DNA from: RDXT01 sp033765305
GTDB lineage: Bacteria; Bacteroidota; Bacteroidia; J057
Assembly: GCA_033765305.1 (NCBI GenBank)
Contig: JANRID010000053.1
Location: 1-53,103, forward strand
DNA length: 53,103 nt
Direction of reading: 5' to 3'
How positions within the stretch are numbered: the first letter of the stretch is position 1; each line of letters begins with the position of its first letter. The notes beneath the pieces were generated by a model. That model did not search any database, was not told the origin of the DNA, and saw only the letters and a program-made list of their open reading frames with translations. Shown here in pieces: positions 15,492 to 24,521 of this stretch. The translations under genes and the position numbers were made by a program.

Positions 15492-16124
15492 GTGAACGTA
15501 TCCGATCTCAATTCCCGCCGCAACAGCGCCTACCTCGTGATCGCCGTCGGCGTGGTATTTATCGCCGTCATCCTCTTCCGCCAGCTGGCCTCCGCCCCTA
15601 CCCAGTACGAGCGCAAGATTGCCCAGCTGCGCGACCAGACGGACTTCCGCTTCAAGCACGACCCCCAGAGCCCCATCCCCGCCAGCGAGCGCGAAGCCTT
15701 CCAGGGCCTTCGCTATTTCCCCGCAGATCCGGGCTACGCCGTGCCGGCCTCCCTGACTCCGGAAACCCGCCCCGATACCATGCGGCTCATGACCACCCAG
15801 GGCAGCGATTACCTCGTGGTGCGCGCCGGCGTGCTGAATTTCGAGCTGCAAGGCCGCCCCTATGCCCTGGCTGCCTACCGCTACCTCGAAACGGAAGGCA
15901 AATCCGGGCTCTTTGTGCCCTTCCGCGACCTCACGGCAGGCTATTCCACCTACCAGGGCGGGCGCTACCTCGATGTGCCGGAGGCTGATCCGCTGATGCT
16001 CGACTTCAACCAGGCCTACAACCCCTACTGCGTGTACAACGACGTGTACATCTGCCCCCTGCCGCCGCCCGAAAACCGCCTGCCGGTGGAAATTTTTGCC
16101 GGGGAACAGCTGCCGCAGCAATAA
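15492..16124 (+). CDS. DUF1684 family membrane-anchored protein
   Basis: 210 residues from GTG 15492; the alternative GTG 15462 lies inside the tRNA terminator. A single N-terminal membrane segment (SAYLVIAVGVVFIAVILF) is followed by a DUF1684 domain: ALAAYRY near residue 135, LFVPFRDLTAGYSTYQGGRYLDV near 148-170 and the conserved end DFNQAYNPYCVYNDVYICPLPPPENRLPV. The family is widespread in Bacteroidota and Actinobacteria, with a beta-rich fold and conserved Cys/Pro residues, but no established biochemical role. The large part should lie in the periplasm. Confidence 0.85.
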   Translation: MNVSDLNSRRNSAYLVIAVGVVFIAVILFRQLASAPTQYERKIAQLRDQTDFRFKHDPQSPIPASEREAFQGLRYFPADPGYAVPASLTPETRPDTMRLMTTQGSDYLVVRAGVLNFELQGRPYALAAYRYLETEGKSGLFVPFRDLTAGYSTYQGGRYLDVPEADPLMLDFNQAYNPYCVYNDVYICPLPPPENRLPVEIFAGEQLPQQ

Positions 16125-16167
16125 GGGGAATTGCCTATATTGGCATGAAACCTCCTACTGCTCGCGT

Positions 16168-17013
16168 ATGCGCTCCTGTGTCCTGCTGATTGCCGCCCTC
16201 GCCCTCCTGATGCCCTCCGCCTGCCAGGAGCATGAGACGCCGTTTTACGGCGGCCGCCTCGGTCTCCAGCTTTACAGCCTCCGCCATACCCTGCCGGACG
16301 ATGTGCCCGGCGGCCTGCGGTGGATTCACGGGCAGGGCCTGCACCATGTGGAAGGGGGCAATTACTACGGCAAAACCGCCGCCGCTTTCCGCCGCCAGCT
16401 CGACGAGGCGGGCCTGCAATGCCCCAGCGTGATGTACGGATACGAGCGCTACGGCGAGGAGCTGGATTCCATCGCGGCTGAGGCGAAGATCCTCGGCGCT
16501 TCCTACGCGGGCATTGCCTGGATTCCCCACGACAGCAGCTTCCGCGAAAGCCACCTGCTGCAGGCGGTCCAGGATTTCAATGCCTGGGGCAAGGCCCTGA
16601 AGGCCAAAGGCCTGACCTTCTTCTACCACCCCCACGGCTACGAGTTTCAGCCGTACGGGAGCGGCACGATGTTCGATTATCTGGTGGCCAACACCGATCC
16701 GGATGCGGTCAAATTCGAGCTGGATGTATTCTGGGCCGCGCACGGCGGCGCCGATCCGGCCGCTTTGCTGCGCGCATATCCGGACCGCTTTGTGCTGATG
16801 CATGTCAAGGACCTGAAGCAGGGCGCCGCAGGCGACTTCACCGGCCATGCCCCGGACGAATGGAGCGTGACCGTCGGCGCCGGCCAGATCCGCTGGAAAG
16901 AGGTGCTCGAAGCCGCGCAGGCCGCCGGGGTAAAATACTACTTCATCGAAGACGAGGCCAAAGAAGCTGCCGAGCAGATTCCCAACAGCCTTGCATACCT
17001 CAGAGGGCTATGA
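16168..17013 (+). CDS. TIM-barrel sugar phosphate isomerase/epimerase-like lipoprotein
   Basis: 281 residues from ATG 16168. A lipoprotein signal is clear (MRSCVLLIAALALLMPSAC, anchor Cys near 19). The rest is an AP-endonuclease-2-type barrel: LGLQLYSLRHTLPDD at the first strand, HVEGGNYYGKTAAAFR, YHPHGYEFQPYGSGTMFDYL near 155, VKFELDVFWAAHGGADPAALL with the metal-ligand Asp near 190, FVLMHVKDLKQG and YYFIEDEAKEA at the end. It is related to the 45332 protein, sharing the LELDIFW..GG.DP pattern. The likely site is the periplasmic face of a membrane and the substrate is unknown. Its TGA overlaps the ATG of the next gene. Confidence 0.83.
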   Translation: MRSCVLLIAALALLMPSACQEHETPFYGGRLGLQLYSLRHTLPDDVPGGLRWIHGQGLHHVEGGNYYGKTAAAFRRQLDEAGLQCPSVMYGYERYGEELDSIAAEAKILGASYAGIAWIPHDSSFRESHLLQAVQDFNAWGKALKAKGLTFFYHPHGYEFQPYGSGTMFDYLVANTDPDAVKFELDVFWAAHGGADPAALLRAYPDRFVLMHVKDLKQGAAGDFTGHAPDEWSVTVGAGQIRWKEVLEAAQAAGVKYYFIEDEAKEAAEQIPNSLAYLRGL

Positions 17014-17612
17014 ACCCGGCGGGGCCGCACCGCTATTTCATCGTGTACAAGCCCTACGGGGTGCTCTGCCAGTTTACGCCGGAGCAGCCCGGCCAGACGA
17101 CGCTGGCCGACGTATTCGACCTGCCGCCGGGGGTCTATCCGCTGGGCCGCCTCGACCAGGACAGCGAGGGCCTGCTGCTGCTGAGCGACGACCCCGCGCT
17201 CAACCACCGCCTGCTGAACCCGAAATACTGGCACCGGCGCAGCTATTGGGTGCAGGTGGAAGGCATTCCGGATGAAACGGCGCTCCGGAAGCTCCGGGAG
17301 GGGGTCGAAATTTCGGTGCAGGGCGCGCGCTACCGGACGCTGCCGGCCCAGGCAGACCTGCTCGGGGCTCCGCCGCCGCTGCCGGAGCGGCATCCGCCGG
17401 TGCGCTTCCGCCGGGCAATTCCCACCGCATGGCTCCGGATCACCCTTACCGAGGGCAAAAACCGCCAGGTCCGGCGCATGTGCGCCGCCGCCGGCTACCC
17501 GGTGCTGCGCCTCGTGCGCCAGGCCATCGAAGCCCTCGAACTGGGAGACCTGCAGCCGGGCGGGCTGCGGGAAACCGGCTATCCGGAGCTGCGCAAGCTG
17601 CTCCGCCTCTGA
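17010..17612 (+). CDS. RluE-like rRNA pseudouridine synthase (RsuA family)
   Basis: 200 residues; ATG 17010 overlaps the preceding stop by four bases (ATGA), implying translational coupling. It has no S4 domain, as expected for the RluE subgroup. Key motifs: FIVYKPYGVLCQF at the start, PLGRLDQDSEGLLLLSDD near residue 45 with the catalytic Asp of the GRLD motif, YWVQVEG, LTEGKNRQVRRMCAAAGYPVLRLVR near 150-175 and LGDLQPGGLRE. RluE converts one uridine in 23S rRNA to pseudouridine. The coupling to an unrelated sugar-isomerase-like gene is probably just compact packing. Confidence 0.9.
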   Translation: MNPAGPHRYFIVYKPYGVLCQFTPEQPGQTTLADVFDLPPGVYPLGRLDQDSEGLLLLSDDPALNHRLLNPKYWHRRSYWVQVEGIPDETALRKLREGVEISVQGARYRTLPAQADLLGAPPPLPERHPPVRFRRAIPTAWLRITLTEGKNRQVRRMCAAAGYPVLRLVRQAIEALELGDLQPGGLRETGYPELRKLLRL

Positions 17613-17753
17613 AGCCCAATGCCGCCGTGCACAGATGCGCACGCTTGCCCTCCCATCCGTCACGCTTGCTCATTTCCTGCCCCTTCCTCATCTGTTTTCA
17701 GGGAAACTCTGCGCAGATTCCGGTTATCATTCAAATCTGCAACCGTTCCCCCT

Positions 17754-19211
17754 ATGCGAACCGCTACCTGCCTGCTGGGATTCCTGATTTGCTCGGCATC
17801 CCTCATTTCACAGCCGCTGACCCTGCACGTACGCACCAAGGAAAAAGTCGGCAAGTACCAGCCCGGCGACAGCCTGCACATCAGCACTGCCAAGCGGAAT
17901 GCGACCAGCGGTGCCGTGCAGTATCAGATCACGGACAACGGCATGCTCCGCTTCATCGATGCGGACCGCTTCGAACCCATTGACGGCGGGCTGCCTTACT
18001 GGCTCAATACCTGGCTGGAATACCGCTCCCAGCCCATTTTCAACAGCGGCTGGCAGCACTACCGCCGCCGCCTGCTGCGCGAAGCCGCCGATGAATACCT
18101 GCTTTCCCTCGAAGAACAGTCGCTGCTGTTCAAGGATGCCTATCTGGAGGATTACCTGTTTTCCGTCGCCTCCCGGATTTTTCCCGAATACCAGCAGCTC
18201 GAATATCCGGGCCATCTGGGCGTGAAGATCCTCAACAGCACCCGTCCGGCTGCCTTCGCGCTGGCCAACGGAGTCGTGCTGCTCTCGACCGGCCTGCTGG
18301 CCCACCTCGAAAGCGAGGAGGAGCTGACGGCCATCATCGCCGTGCAGATTGCGCATCAGGTGCTGGATCACAACCTCATCAATTTCAACCGCGACATCCG
18401 CAACCTGAACATCCGCAACTTCATGGCCGGCGCCGCCACCCTGGCTGCCGCTGCTGCCATGACCTACAGCAACCTGGAATACGAGTCGGACTTCGACATC
18501 AGATCCGCTTCCCTCGTGGGCCGGGGGGTCTATGCCCTGGCCGATGCCGTCATGGCCGAAACCGGCGCCGGATTCACCGGCGAGCAGCTCCTGGCTGCGC
18601 AGGCGCTGGCGAAAGGGTATCTCAGCACCCGGCAGATCGACGGAGCGGCCCTGGACCGGATTACGGTCCGCATGCTGAAAGCTACCCGCCAGGAAGGGCC
18701 GCAGGCAGAGTCTGCTTCGCCTGTCAGTATGGCTGATTATCAGCCCCTTCCAACTGTCCGGATGAATGTGCCCGCCGATACGGAAATCGCCCGCGCGTTT
18801 GTCCGCCAGCTTGGCGCTGCGCTGAGCCACCACGCCTGGCAGCTCTACTACACCCGCCAGTACGAGCTGGCGCAGGACTTCACCGACCGGCTCATCGCCA
18901 CCGGCGCCGCCACGGAAACCGACTATCTCCTCCGGGCGCGGCTCTGCCGCGTGCAGGCCAATACGCCGGAATCCAACCGCGAAGCACTGCGCTACCTGAG
19001 CTTTGCGCAGCAGACGGCAGGCAGGCCTTTCCCGGAAATCTGGGCGGAAGCGGGGCTGCTGCACCTGCGCCTCGGCGACCGGGTGCTGGCCAGGGAAGCC
19101 TTTCTGCACTACGCCTCGCTGCTGGAGGAGCTGCTCCGGATCAATCCCGCCGACACCTATCCCGGCGAAAAGCTCGACTGGTGCCGCCGGATGCTGCTGC
19201 AGTGTCAGTGA
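17754..19211 (+). CDS. Exported M48-like metalloprotease homologue with a degenerate zinc motif
   Basis: 485 residues from ATG 17754, which starts a signal peptide (MRTATCLLGFLICSASLISQ). The middle resembles peptidase M48: LGVKILNSTRPAAFALANGVVLLSTGLL near residue 155-185, then EEELTAIIAVQIAHQVLDHN where active proteases have AHEIAHV..RH. The first zinc-binding His and the catalytic Glu of HExxH are replaced (V and Q), while AH and a later His remain. A hydrophobic Ala-rich segment follows, as in M48 proteins, and the last ~130 residues look TPR-like (ALRYLSFAQQTAGRPFPEIWAEAGLLHLRLGD). It is probably catalytically dead and may work as a chaperone or scaffold. The end overlaps the convergent next gene by 7 bp. 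Confidence 0.75.
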   Translation: MRTATCLLGFLICSASLISQPLTLHVRTKEKVGKYQPGDSLHISTAKRNATSGAVQYQITDNGMLRFIDADRFEPIDGGLPYWLNTWLEYRSQPIFNSGWQHYRRRLLREAADEYLLSLEEQSLLFKDAYLEDYLFSVASRIFPEYQQLEYPGHLGVKILNSTRPAAFALANGVVLLSTGLLAHLESEEELTAIIAVQIAHQVLDHNLINFNRDIRNLNIRNFMAGAATLAAAAAMTYSNLEYESDFDIRSASLVGRGVYALADAVMAETGAGFTGEQLLAAQALAKGYLSTRQIDGAALDRITVRMLKATRQEGPQAESASPVSMADYQPLPTVRMNVPADTEIARAFVRQLGAALSHHAWQLYYTRQYELAQDFTDRLIATGAATETDYLLRARLCRVQANTPESNREALRYLSFAQQTAGRPFPEIWAEAGLLHLRLGDRVLAREAFLHYASLLEELLRINPADTYPGEKLDWCRRMLLQCQ

Positions 19212-20296
19212 TCCCGGGGATGAATCACGCCCGCCCGGATGGTGTAGATAAAGCTGCGGTCGCTGGCGGTCAGCTCGGCAGATAAGGCCGCGTCGGTCCG
19301 GATGCGGCTGCCCAGGCCGGGCGGCAGGTCCTGCACGGCCAGAAACTGCCGTTCGCAGAAGCGCGCGCCGGGCGCCGCCGCATGCAGCACGCCCGCCCAG
19401 ATCCGGCGGTAGGGTTCCGGACCGGCATATGAGGCGAAGTCCGAGAGCGAAAATCCCTGCACCGAAGCAGGCGGCTGGCCAGGCAGCCAGTCCTCCAGCG
19501 AAGCGGTGACCGCCCGCAGCCGGGGCAGGCCCCGGCGGACAGCATCGAGCGATTCCGGGCGCAGGTGAAGCGGCAGCGCGTACTCCGGCTGGTACTGCCC
19601 CCAGAAGAGCAGCACCGCAAAATCGGACTCGCGCAGCAGGCAGCGCCGGGCGAAGTCGCCGAAGCGCCGGTGCAGAATAGCTGCCAGATCGGCGTCCGGC
19701 GGAATCAGGTCGATGCCGGGCTCGCGGAGGGCATAGCGCCACAGCCAGCGCTGGGCCAGGAAGCGCAGATAGGCCGTCCAGAGCGGGCCTTCCCACTCGC
19801 GCTCCCAGATGCGTGCCTGGGTGTCCAGGTCCGGCGCGTCGAAGAGGCGGCGGCGCAGGCTGCCGCGCAGAGCGCCGGCCTGCGCCATGAGGGCGAGGTA
19901 ATGCTCCCAGATGCCGGCATACAGCACGCCGCGCCGCAGGTGGTGCGGGTGCCGGTCCCACCAGGCGGCGGTATCCGGCGGCAGGCTTGCGCGCAGGCGC
20001 CGGTAGGCGGCCATGCGGTCCGTGCCCCCGGCAATGCCCAGAAAACGGTGCAGCGCCGGCGCGTCGAGCTGGGCGATGGCGGCAGCTTTCAGGTGCAGCA
20101 GGCGGGTCTGGGCGGGATTGAGGTCGAGGGCGGTGAGCTCGCCGCCCGGCGCCGTGAGCAGGTCCAGCGGGCGGGCGCCGCTGCCGGTCAGGCAGAGGAT
20201 GCGGTCCTGCGGCCCGGAATGCAGGGCGCGGAGTTCGCTGCGGCTGTCCTCGTTGGCAGCTGCATAGACGAGGGTGGAGAAGAAATCGGCAGGCAT
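19205..20296 (-). CDS. DUF3419/BtaA-like S-adenosylmethionine-dependent aminocarboxypropyltransferase
   Basis: 363 residues. Family features are visible: LVYAAANEDSRSELRALH at the start, ILCLTGSGARPLDLLT near residue 33 (SAM-binding loop), LTALDLNPAQTRLLHLKAAAI near 55-75, the FLGI helix, GVLYAGIWEHYL near 125 and LSDFASYAGPEPYRRIW near 285. BtaA moves the 3-amino-3-carboxypropyl group of SAM to diacylglycerol, the first step to the betaine lipid DGTS, often used when phosphate is scarce. The N-methyltransferase partner BtaB is not in the window, so the exact product is uncertain. Convergent with the M48-like gene (7-bp overlap). Confidence 0.85.
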   Translation of the reverse strand: MPADFFSTLVYAAANEDSRSELRALHSGPQDRILCLTGSGARPLDLLTAPGGELTALDLNPAQTRLLHLKAAAIAQLDAPALHRFLGIAGGTDRMAAYRRLRASLPPDTAAWWDRHPHHLRRGVLYAGIWEHYLALMAQAGALRGSLRRRLFDAPDLDTQARIWEREWEGPLWTAYLRFLAQRWLWRYALREPGIDLIPPDADLAAILHRRFGDFARRCLLRESDFAVLLFWGQYQPEYALPLHLRPESLDAVRRGLPRLRAVTASLEDWLPGQPPASVQGFSLSDFASYAGPEPYRRIWAGVLHAAAPGARFCERQFLAVQDLPPGLGSRIRTDAALSAELTASDRSFIYTIRAGVIHPRDH

Positions 20297-20358
20297 AGGG
20301 GCAGTTCAGCCGCAAAAGCTACGAGTTCCCGGCGAAAAACCCCGCATGCCTGCGGCGC

Positions 20359-20955
20359 TCAGGGCTGTCTGCTGAAGGCGATGCTCCACATGCCCCGCCA
20401 TTCGCCGGCCTGGTATCCGGCGGCGCGGTCCTCGGGGTACAGTTCGCTGAGCAGGGGCGGCACCTCGGGAAGCAGGGTGCTGCCGGGCTGGCCGTGGCAT
20501 TTCAGGCACAGGTCTGCGGTGAAAATGGGGCCGTACCAGCGCACTTCGCCGCCGGGCAGGCGCGCTACAGCCGGCGCCAGCGGGAGGCTGTCCCGGAGCT
20601 GCAGGGCGTAGCGCTCCAGCTGGGCGCGCTCGGAGGAGTCGGGCGCGTTGAGCGGATTGCGCACGCGGAGGCTGGTGCGGCGGACGGCGCAGCCGTACTG
20701 CGCCGCGATGCTGTCGGTCAGGGGCAGGGCTGCCAGATTGCAGTAGCGGATGGCGCCAGCGGCGCCCTCGGCCTGCAGCGACTGCTGCAGCCTGCCGCTC
20801 AGCGCGGCGAAAACCGCCGAGGCAGCTTCCTTGCCCTGGCGCAGCACAGTGGAGTCCGGTATGGAGCCGGCGGCCTGCCGGCCTGCCGGCGGATTGGAGC
20901 AGGCTGCACCCAGCAGGAGGGCCGGCATCAGCCAACGGAATACACGGTCTGTCAT
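20359..20955 (-). CDS. DUF3365-type heme-binding lipoprotein
   Basis: 198 residues. The lipoprotein signal is MTDRVFRWLMPALLLGAAC. The body matches the DUF3365/c-type heme sensor domain: AIRYCNLAALPLTDSIAAQYG near residue 68, VRRTSLRVRNPLNAPDSSERAQL near 90-110, and a single CxxCH heme attachment motif (DLCLKCHGQPG) near 150, followed by YPEDRAAGYQAGEWRGMWSIAF. The domain usually appears as the sensory part of kinases or alone as a periplasmic heme protein for redox or gas sensing. Here it stands alone. A 62-bp gap separates it from the BtaA-like gene downstream on the same strand. Confidence 0.83.
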   Translation of the reverse strand: MTDRVFRWLMPALLLGAACSNPPAGRQAAGSIPDSTVLRQGKEAASAVFAALSGRLQQSLQAEGAAGAIRYCNLAALPLTDSIAAQYGCAVRRTSLRVRNPLNAPDSSERAQLERYALQLRDSLPLAPAVARLPGGEVRWYGPIFTADLCLKCHGQPGSTLLPEVPPLLSELYPEDRAAGYQAGEWRGMWSIAFSRQP

Positions 20956-20973
20956 ATGGGTCTGACTGTCAGC

Positions 20974-21270
20974 TTACCGGATCAGCAGGGCCTTGGTGTT
21001 TTCGATCGCTTCGAGCGCGTGCGGCGCCTCCGGCTCGATGGTCCAGCAGGCGCCCGAGGGCAGTTCCATCTGCATTTCGTCGTAGGTGAAGCGCAAGGTC
21101 CCTTCCAGGATCAGGAGAAATGCGGGAAAGGGTGTGGCATGCACAGGGATGTGCTGTCCGGCCTTCAGCGCCAGCAGCCGGATGCTGCCGCCCTTGCCGG
21201 TGAAGATGATGCGCTGTGCGAATTTATCATCCTGATACTGAATCTCATCCGTCAGAAAGGTGTACCGCAT
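20974..21270 (-). CDS. Small cupin-domain protein
   Basis: 98 residues from ATG 21270. It is a single cupin_2 barrel: IRLLALKAGQHIPVHATPFPAFLLILEG near residue 30-57 supplies motif 1 (G-x-H-x-H-like, with fewer histidines than usual) and GACWTIEPEAPHALEAIENTKALLI supplies motif 2. Such proteins bind small ligands or metal ions and often act as sensors or isomerases. The weak metal set (H in PVHAT and PHAL) leaves activity uncertain. It lies 18 bp upstream of the DUF3365 gene on the same strand. Confidence 0.82.
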   Translation of the reverse strand: MRYTFLTDEIQYQDDKFAQRIIFTGKGGSIRLLALKAGQHIPVHATPFPAFLLILEGTLRFTYDEMQMELPSGACWTIEPEAPHALEAIENTKALLIR

Positions 21271-21353
21271 ACGGGGCAGGGCTTCGCGCCGGAGCAAGTC
21301 CGGCAGTCATCCGGCAAGCAACAGGGCCCGGCGCGCAATCGCAGCGACTTTTG

Positions 21354-22274
21354 TCACCCTGCCGCACCTTTATTGCGTGCAGCGGCGCTGCCTTTCCGCA
21401 TCTCCGCCAGTCTGCGGCAGTAGGACTCCACCGTAAAGACCGGTCCGCCGAGATCGCGCCAGAGCGCTTCCGCCGGTTCCTCCTGCACGTCTGCGGCGGC
21501 GGCCATCATCTTCAGTCCGGTGCGCAGCGGCGGGATGAAGCGCGCCATGCCGCGCAGCAGCCAGCCGGGAATCTGCACCTGCCGCACCTCCGGGGCTGCG
21601 ATTCCGAAATACAGGCGGGCGGCTTCCTCCATCGGCAGCAGCTCCGGGCCGGCCACGGGATAGATGCGGTTGCGGGCGGCATCGCTCCGGTAGCTGGCGC
21701 AGACCCAGCGGGCGTAGTCCTCCGCCGCAATCCAATGAAAACTGGGGTTGAAGCCGCCGAAGGACACGGCGTAGCGCCCGCGGATGTACTTTCCGAAGGT
21801 ATCGAGGAAGGAGGTGGGGCGGAAAATGGTGTATGCTGCGCCGCTGGCCATCAGATGCGCCTCGGCCTGCCGCTTGGCGCGGGCGGAGGCGTAGGCGGGG
21901 TCCTGCCCGGCGGCCTGTTCCGGCGTGAGGAAGGAAACCGCCATGCCGCTGGTCATGGATACGCGGCGCAGGCCCTGGCGGACGGCGGCGGCAGCCGCGA
22001 GCCGGGTGCCTTCCGCTTCGATCCGCTGGTACTCCGCTTCCGAAGGCCCGCCCTGCAGGCTCAGGTGCAGCGCGGTGCAGCCCTCCATGAGCCGCAGCAG
22101 GGCCGTTTCATCCCCGATGTCGCCGGCGACTTCCTGCACCTGCGGCCCGAAACAGGCGGCGGCCTTGCCGGGACGGGTGGTCAGCACCCGCACCTGCCAG
22201 CCTTCGGCCAGGAGGCGGCGCACCACCGGCTGGCCCAGCATGCCGGTTCCGCCGGCTACGGCAACAGTTCCCAT
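21354..22274 (-). CDS. NmrA-like/atypical short-chain dehydrogenase
   Basis: 306 residues. The start carries the dinucleotide motif MGTVAVAGGTGMLGQPVVRRLL (GGTGxxG), followed by VRVLTTRPGK, VAGDIGDETALLRLMEGC and LHLSLQGG. A substrate-side block reads AAYTIFRPTSFLDTFGKYI near residue 155. There is no canonical YxxxK, so it fits the NmrA/ycf39-like group, which binds NAD(P) and acts as a redox sensor or a reductase on quinone-like substrates. It is head-to-head with the histidine kinase gene across a 288-bp gap. Confidence 0.85.
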   Translation of the reverse strand: MGTVAVAGGTGMLGQPVVRRLLAEGWQVRVLTTRPGKAAACFGPQVQEVAGDIGDETALLRLMEGCTALHLSLQGGPSEAEYQRIEAEGTRLAAAAAVRQGLRRVSMTSGMAVSFLTPEQAAGQDPAYASARAKRQAEAHLMASGAAYTIFRPTSFLDTFGKYIRGRYAVSFGGFNPSFHWIAAEDYARWVCASYRSDAARNRIYPVAGPELLPMEEAARLYFGIAAPEVRQVQIPGWLLRGMARFIPPLRTGLKMMAAAADVQEEPAEALWRDLGGPVFTVESYCRRLAEMRKGSAAARNKGAAG

Positions 22275-22562
22275 CCGATTCGTTTTCAGCAGCTTGCGGG
22301 AAGCTCCGGCCCCTGCGGGTGCCTTTCAATGACCTTCGTCACCAGGATGGCTGCATAAATTCCTTGACCGGCGTCGGGCATGTAAGGCTTCGGGGGAAAA
22401 CTGGCACGGCGCGCTGCCGCTCCGGGCTCTCCGTGGCAGATTTCGCCATGCATCAAGTATTCCGAATGTAAGGAAAAATCATACTTCGGCTGAATACTCC
22501 AGCGCTAAAACTACCCTTCTATCGTAGATTACAGTAGGAATTATCAGCAAGACCTGCCATTC

Positions 22563-24500
22563 ATGTTCTGCTCAGCAACCGTCTGTTTCCTGCTCCTGTC
22601 GCTCTTTGCGCCGCCCGAAATCCCTGCGGTTCCGGCGGATCCAGCCCTGTATGCACACCCGGTACGGTCAGTGCCGGATACGGCCCTTGTAAGAGACTTG
22701 ATTAAACAGTCGAAGGAGTCGATGGAGCGCAACCCGGAGGAGATGCGCCGCTGCGCCTCGGAGGCGCTGGAGCTGGCGGCAGCCCTGGAAGACCGCAAAG
22801 GCGCCGCCGTTGCGCAGCAGCTGCTGGGAATCTACTACGTGCGCCACGAGGCCTATCCCGAGGCCATCGGCTACTTCTTTGATGCGCTGGAAGGCTTCGA
22901 AGCGGTGGGATACGAGCGGGGCATCCGGACCTCGATGCACAACCTGGCCGGCATCTACTACGCCACCGGCCAGTACGAGGAGGCGCTGGAGCAGACCCGC
23001 CTGGCCATGGCGCTCAACCGGAAGCTGGGCCTGCGGGCGGAGGTGGCCGACGGCATGGTGGCGGAAGGCATGATTTACGAGGCGATGGGATGCCGGGAGG
23101 AAGCCCGGACGCATCTGCAGTCGGCGGCGGACTACAGTCTGGGCGAGGGCATCCATGCCCGGCTGAGCAGCATCTATACGGCGCTGGCCCGGATGCAGGC
23201 CGAAGACGGGCAGGCGCAGGAGGCCGCCCGGCTGTACGGGCTGGCGCAGGACTGGGCCCTCCGGGAGGGCCAGGACCGGGATCTGGCATTTGCGCAGCTG
23301 GGGCTGGCGAAGTCGCTGGCGGCTTCCGGCGATCCCGCTGCTGCCTATCCGATCGTCCGGAGCATCCTGAGCGACTCGGTGCTGCTGGCCCAGCCTGAGA
23401 TTGCGACCGATGCCTGGTCGGTGATGGCGGAGGCTGCCGCGGCACGCGGGCGCTACCGCGAAGCCTTCGAGGCGGCCGAAGCCCGCGACCGGCTTCGGGT
23501 GAAGCAGGCCGAAGCATCGGCGCAGACGCTGCTGCAGGCCCGGCTCGACGAGCAGCGCGGCAGGCTGGAGCAGCAGGCGCTCGAAGCCCGGCAGACGCTC
23601 GAAGCCCGGCAGCGCGAAGAGCTGCGCCGCAGCCGGATCCAGATCGCTTGGATGGGCGGGCTGGCCGTGCTGGCCTCCGGCGCCGGCCTGTGGTTTCTGT
23701 ACCGGAGCTGGCACCACCGCCGCAACAGCGCCCGCATCCGACGCACCAATGAGGACCTCCGCGCCCAGAACCAGGACCGCGACCTGCTGTTTTCGCTTAT
23801 TTCCCACGACTTCCGCGCACCGCTTTCCTCCGTGCAGGCCGGCCTTTCGCTGATCTCCCACGAAGACCTGCCGCCGGGCCAGCGCAAGCAGCTCCTCAGC
23901 GACCTCGAAGCGAAGGTGCGCCACACCTCCGGCCTGCTCGACAACCTGCTCTACTGGGCGCAGACCCAGCGCCAGGGCATCACGCCCCGCATGGCTTCCG
24001 TGCCGCTGGGCCAGATCGCCGCCCAGGCCGAAGCGCTGCTGGCCGACCAGGCGCAGAATAAGCGCATCCGCCTGGAAATCAGCCTTCCCCCGGAGGCCGC
24101 CGTCTGGGGCGACCCGGACATGCTCTTCGTCGTTGTACGCAACCTGCTTTCCAACGCCCTCAAATTCACTCCGGAAGGCGGGGAGGTGCTCCTCTCCGCA
24201 GCCAGCACGCCGGCAGGCTGGGCCCTGCAGGTCCGCGATACGGGCATCGGGATAACGCCGGCGCAGGTTCAGGCGCTCTTCGAGGCGAAGCCGCTGCGCA
24301 GCACCCGCGGCACGGCGCGCGAAAAGGGGCTGGGGCTGGGCCTTTCGCTCTGCGCTACCTTTGTCCGTGCGATGGGCGGGCAGATCGGGGTCCAGAGCGA
24401 ACCCGGCGCAGGCAGCACCTTCACGGTGCTGCTGCCGGCGCCCGAAGCGGCAGCCCTGCCGGAAGCGGAAGATTTTGCTGCCGCCGGGCAGGCGGCGTAG
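22563..24500 (+). CDS. TPR-domain sensor histidine kinase
   Basis: 645 residues. Signal peptide-like N-terminus, then about six TPR units from ~55 to 300 (AIGYFFDALEGFEAVGYERGI, ALEQTRLAMALNRKLG), a coiled-coil (~310-355: LEQQALEARQTLEARQREEL), one membrane segment (IAWMGGLAVLASGAGLWFLY near 365) and a cytoplasmic kinase. H-box: FSLISHDFRAPLSSV near 415. N-box: VVRNLLSNALKFTPEGG; G1: VRDTGIGI; G2: GLGLGLSL. This layout, periplasmic TPR plus HisKA/HATPase, is a Bacteroidota speciality. No receiver protein is adjacent, so its partner is elsewhere. A 288-bp gap lies upstream; I saw no clear promoter in it. Confidence 0.92.
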   Translation: MFCSATVCFLLLSLFAPPEIPAVPADPALYAHPVRSVPDTALVRDLIKQSKESMERNPEEMRRCASEALELAAALEDRKGAAVAQQLLGIYYVRHEAYPEAIGYFFDALEGFEAVGYERGIRTSMHNLAGIYYATGQYEEALEQTRLAMALNRKLGLRAEVADGMVAEGMIYEAMGCREEARTHLQSAADYSLGEGIHARLSSIYTALARMQAEDGQAQEAARLYGLAQDWALREGQDRDLAFAQLGLAKSLAASGDPAAAYPIVRSILSDSVLLAQPEIATDAWSVMAEAAAARGRYREAFEAAEARDRLRVKQAEASAQTLLQARLDEQRGRLEQQALEARQTLEARQREELRRSRIQIAWMGGLAVLASGAGLWFLYRSWHHRRNSARIRRTNEDLRAQNQDRDLLFSLISHDFRAPLSSVQAGLSLISHEDLPPGQRKQLLSDLEAKVRHTSGLLDNLLYWAQTQRQGITPRMASVPLGQIAAQAEALLADQAQNKRIRLEISLPPEAAVWGDPDMLFVVVRNLLSNALKFTPEGGEVLLSAASTPAGWALQVRDTGIGITPAQVQALFEAKPLRSTRGTAREKGLGLGLSLCATFVRAMGGQIGVQSEPGAGSTFTVLLPAPEAAALPEAEDFAAAGQAA

Positions 24501-24521
24501 GCGCAGGCCGTACCTTGCAGC

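Noticed and set aside
17808..20315. 835-codon minus-strand ORF
   Set aside because: It is antisense to the M48-like gene and out of frame with the BtaA-like gene, and contains no recognisable domain.
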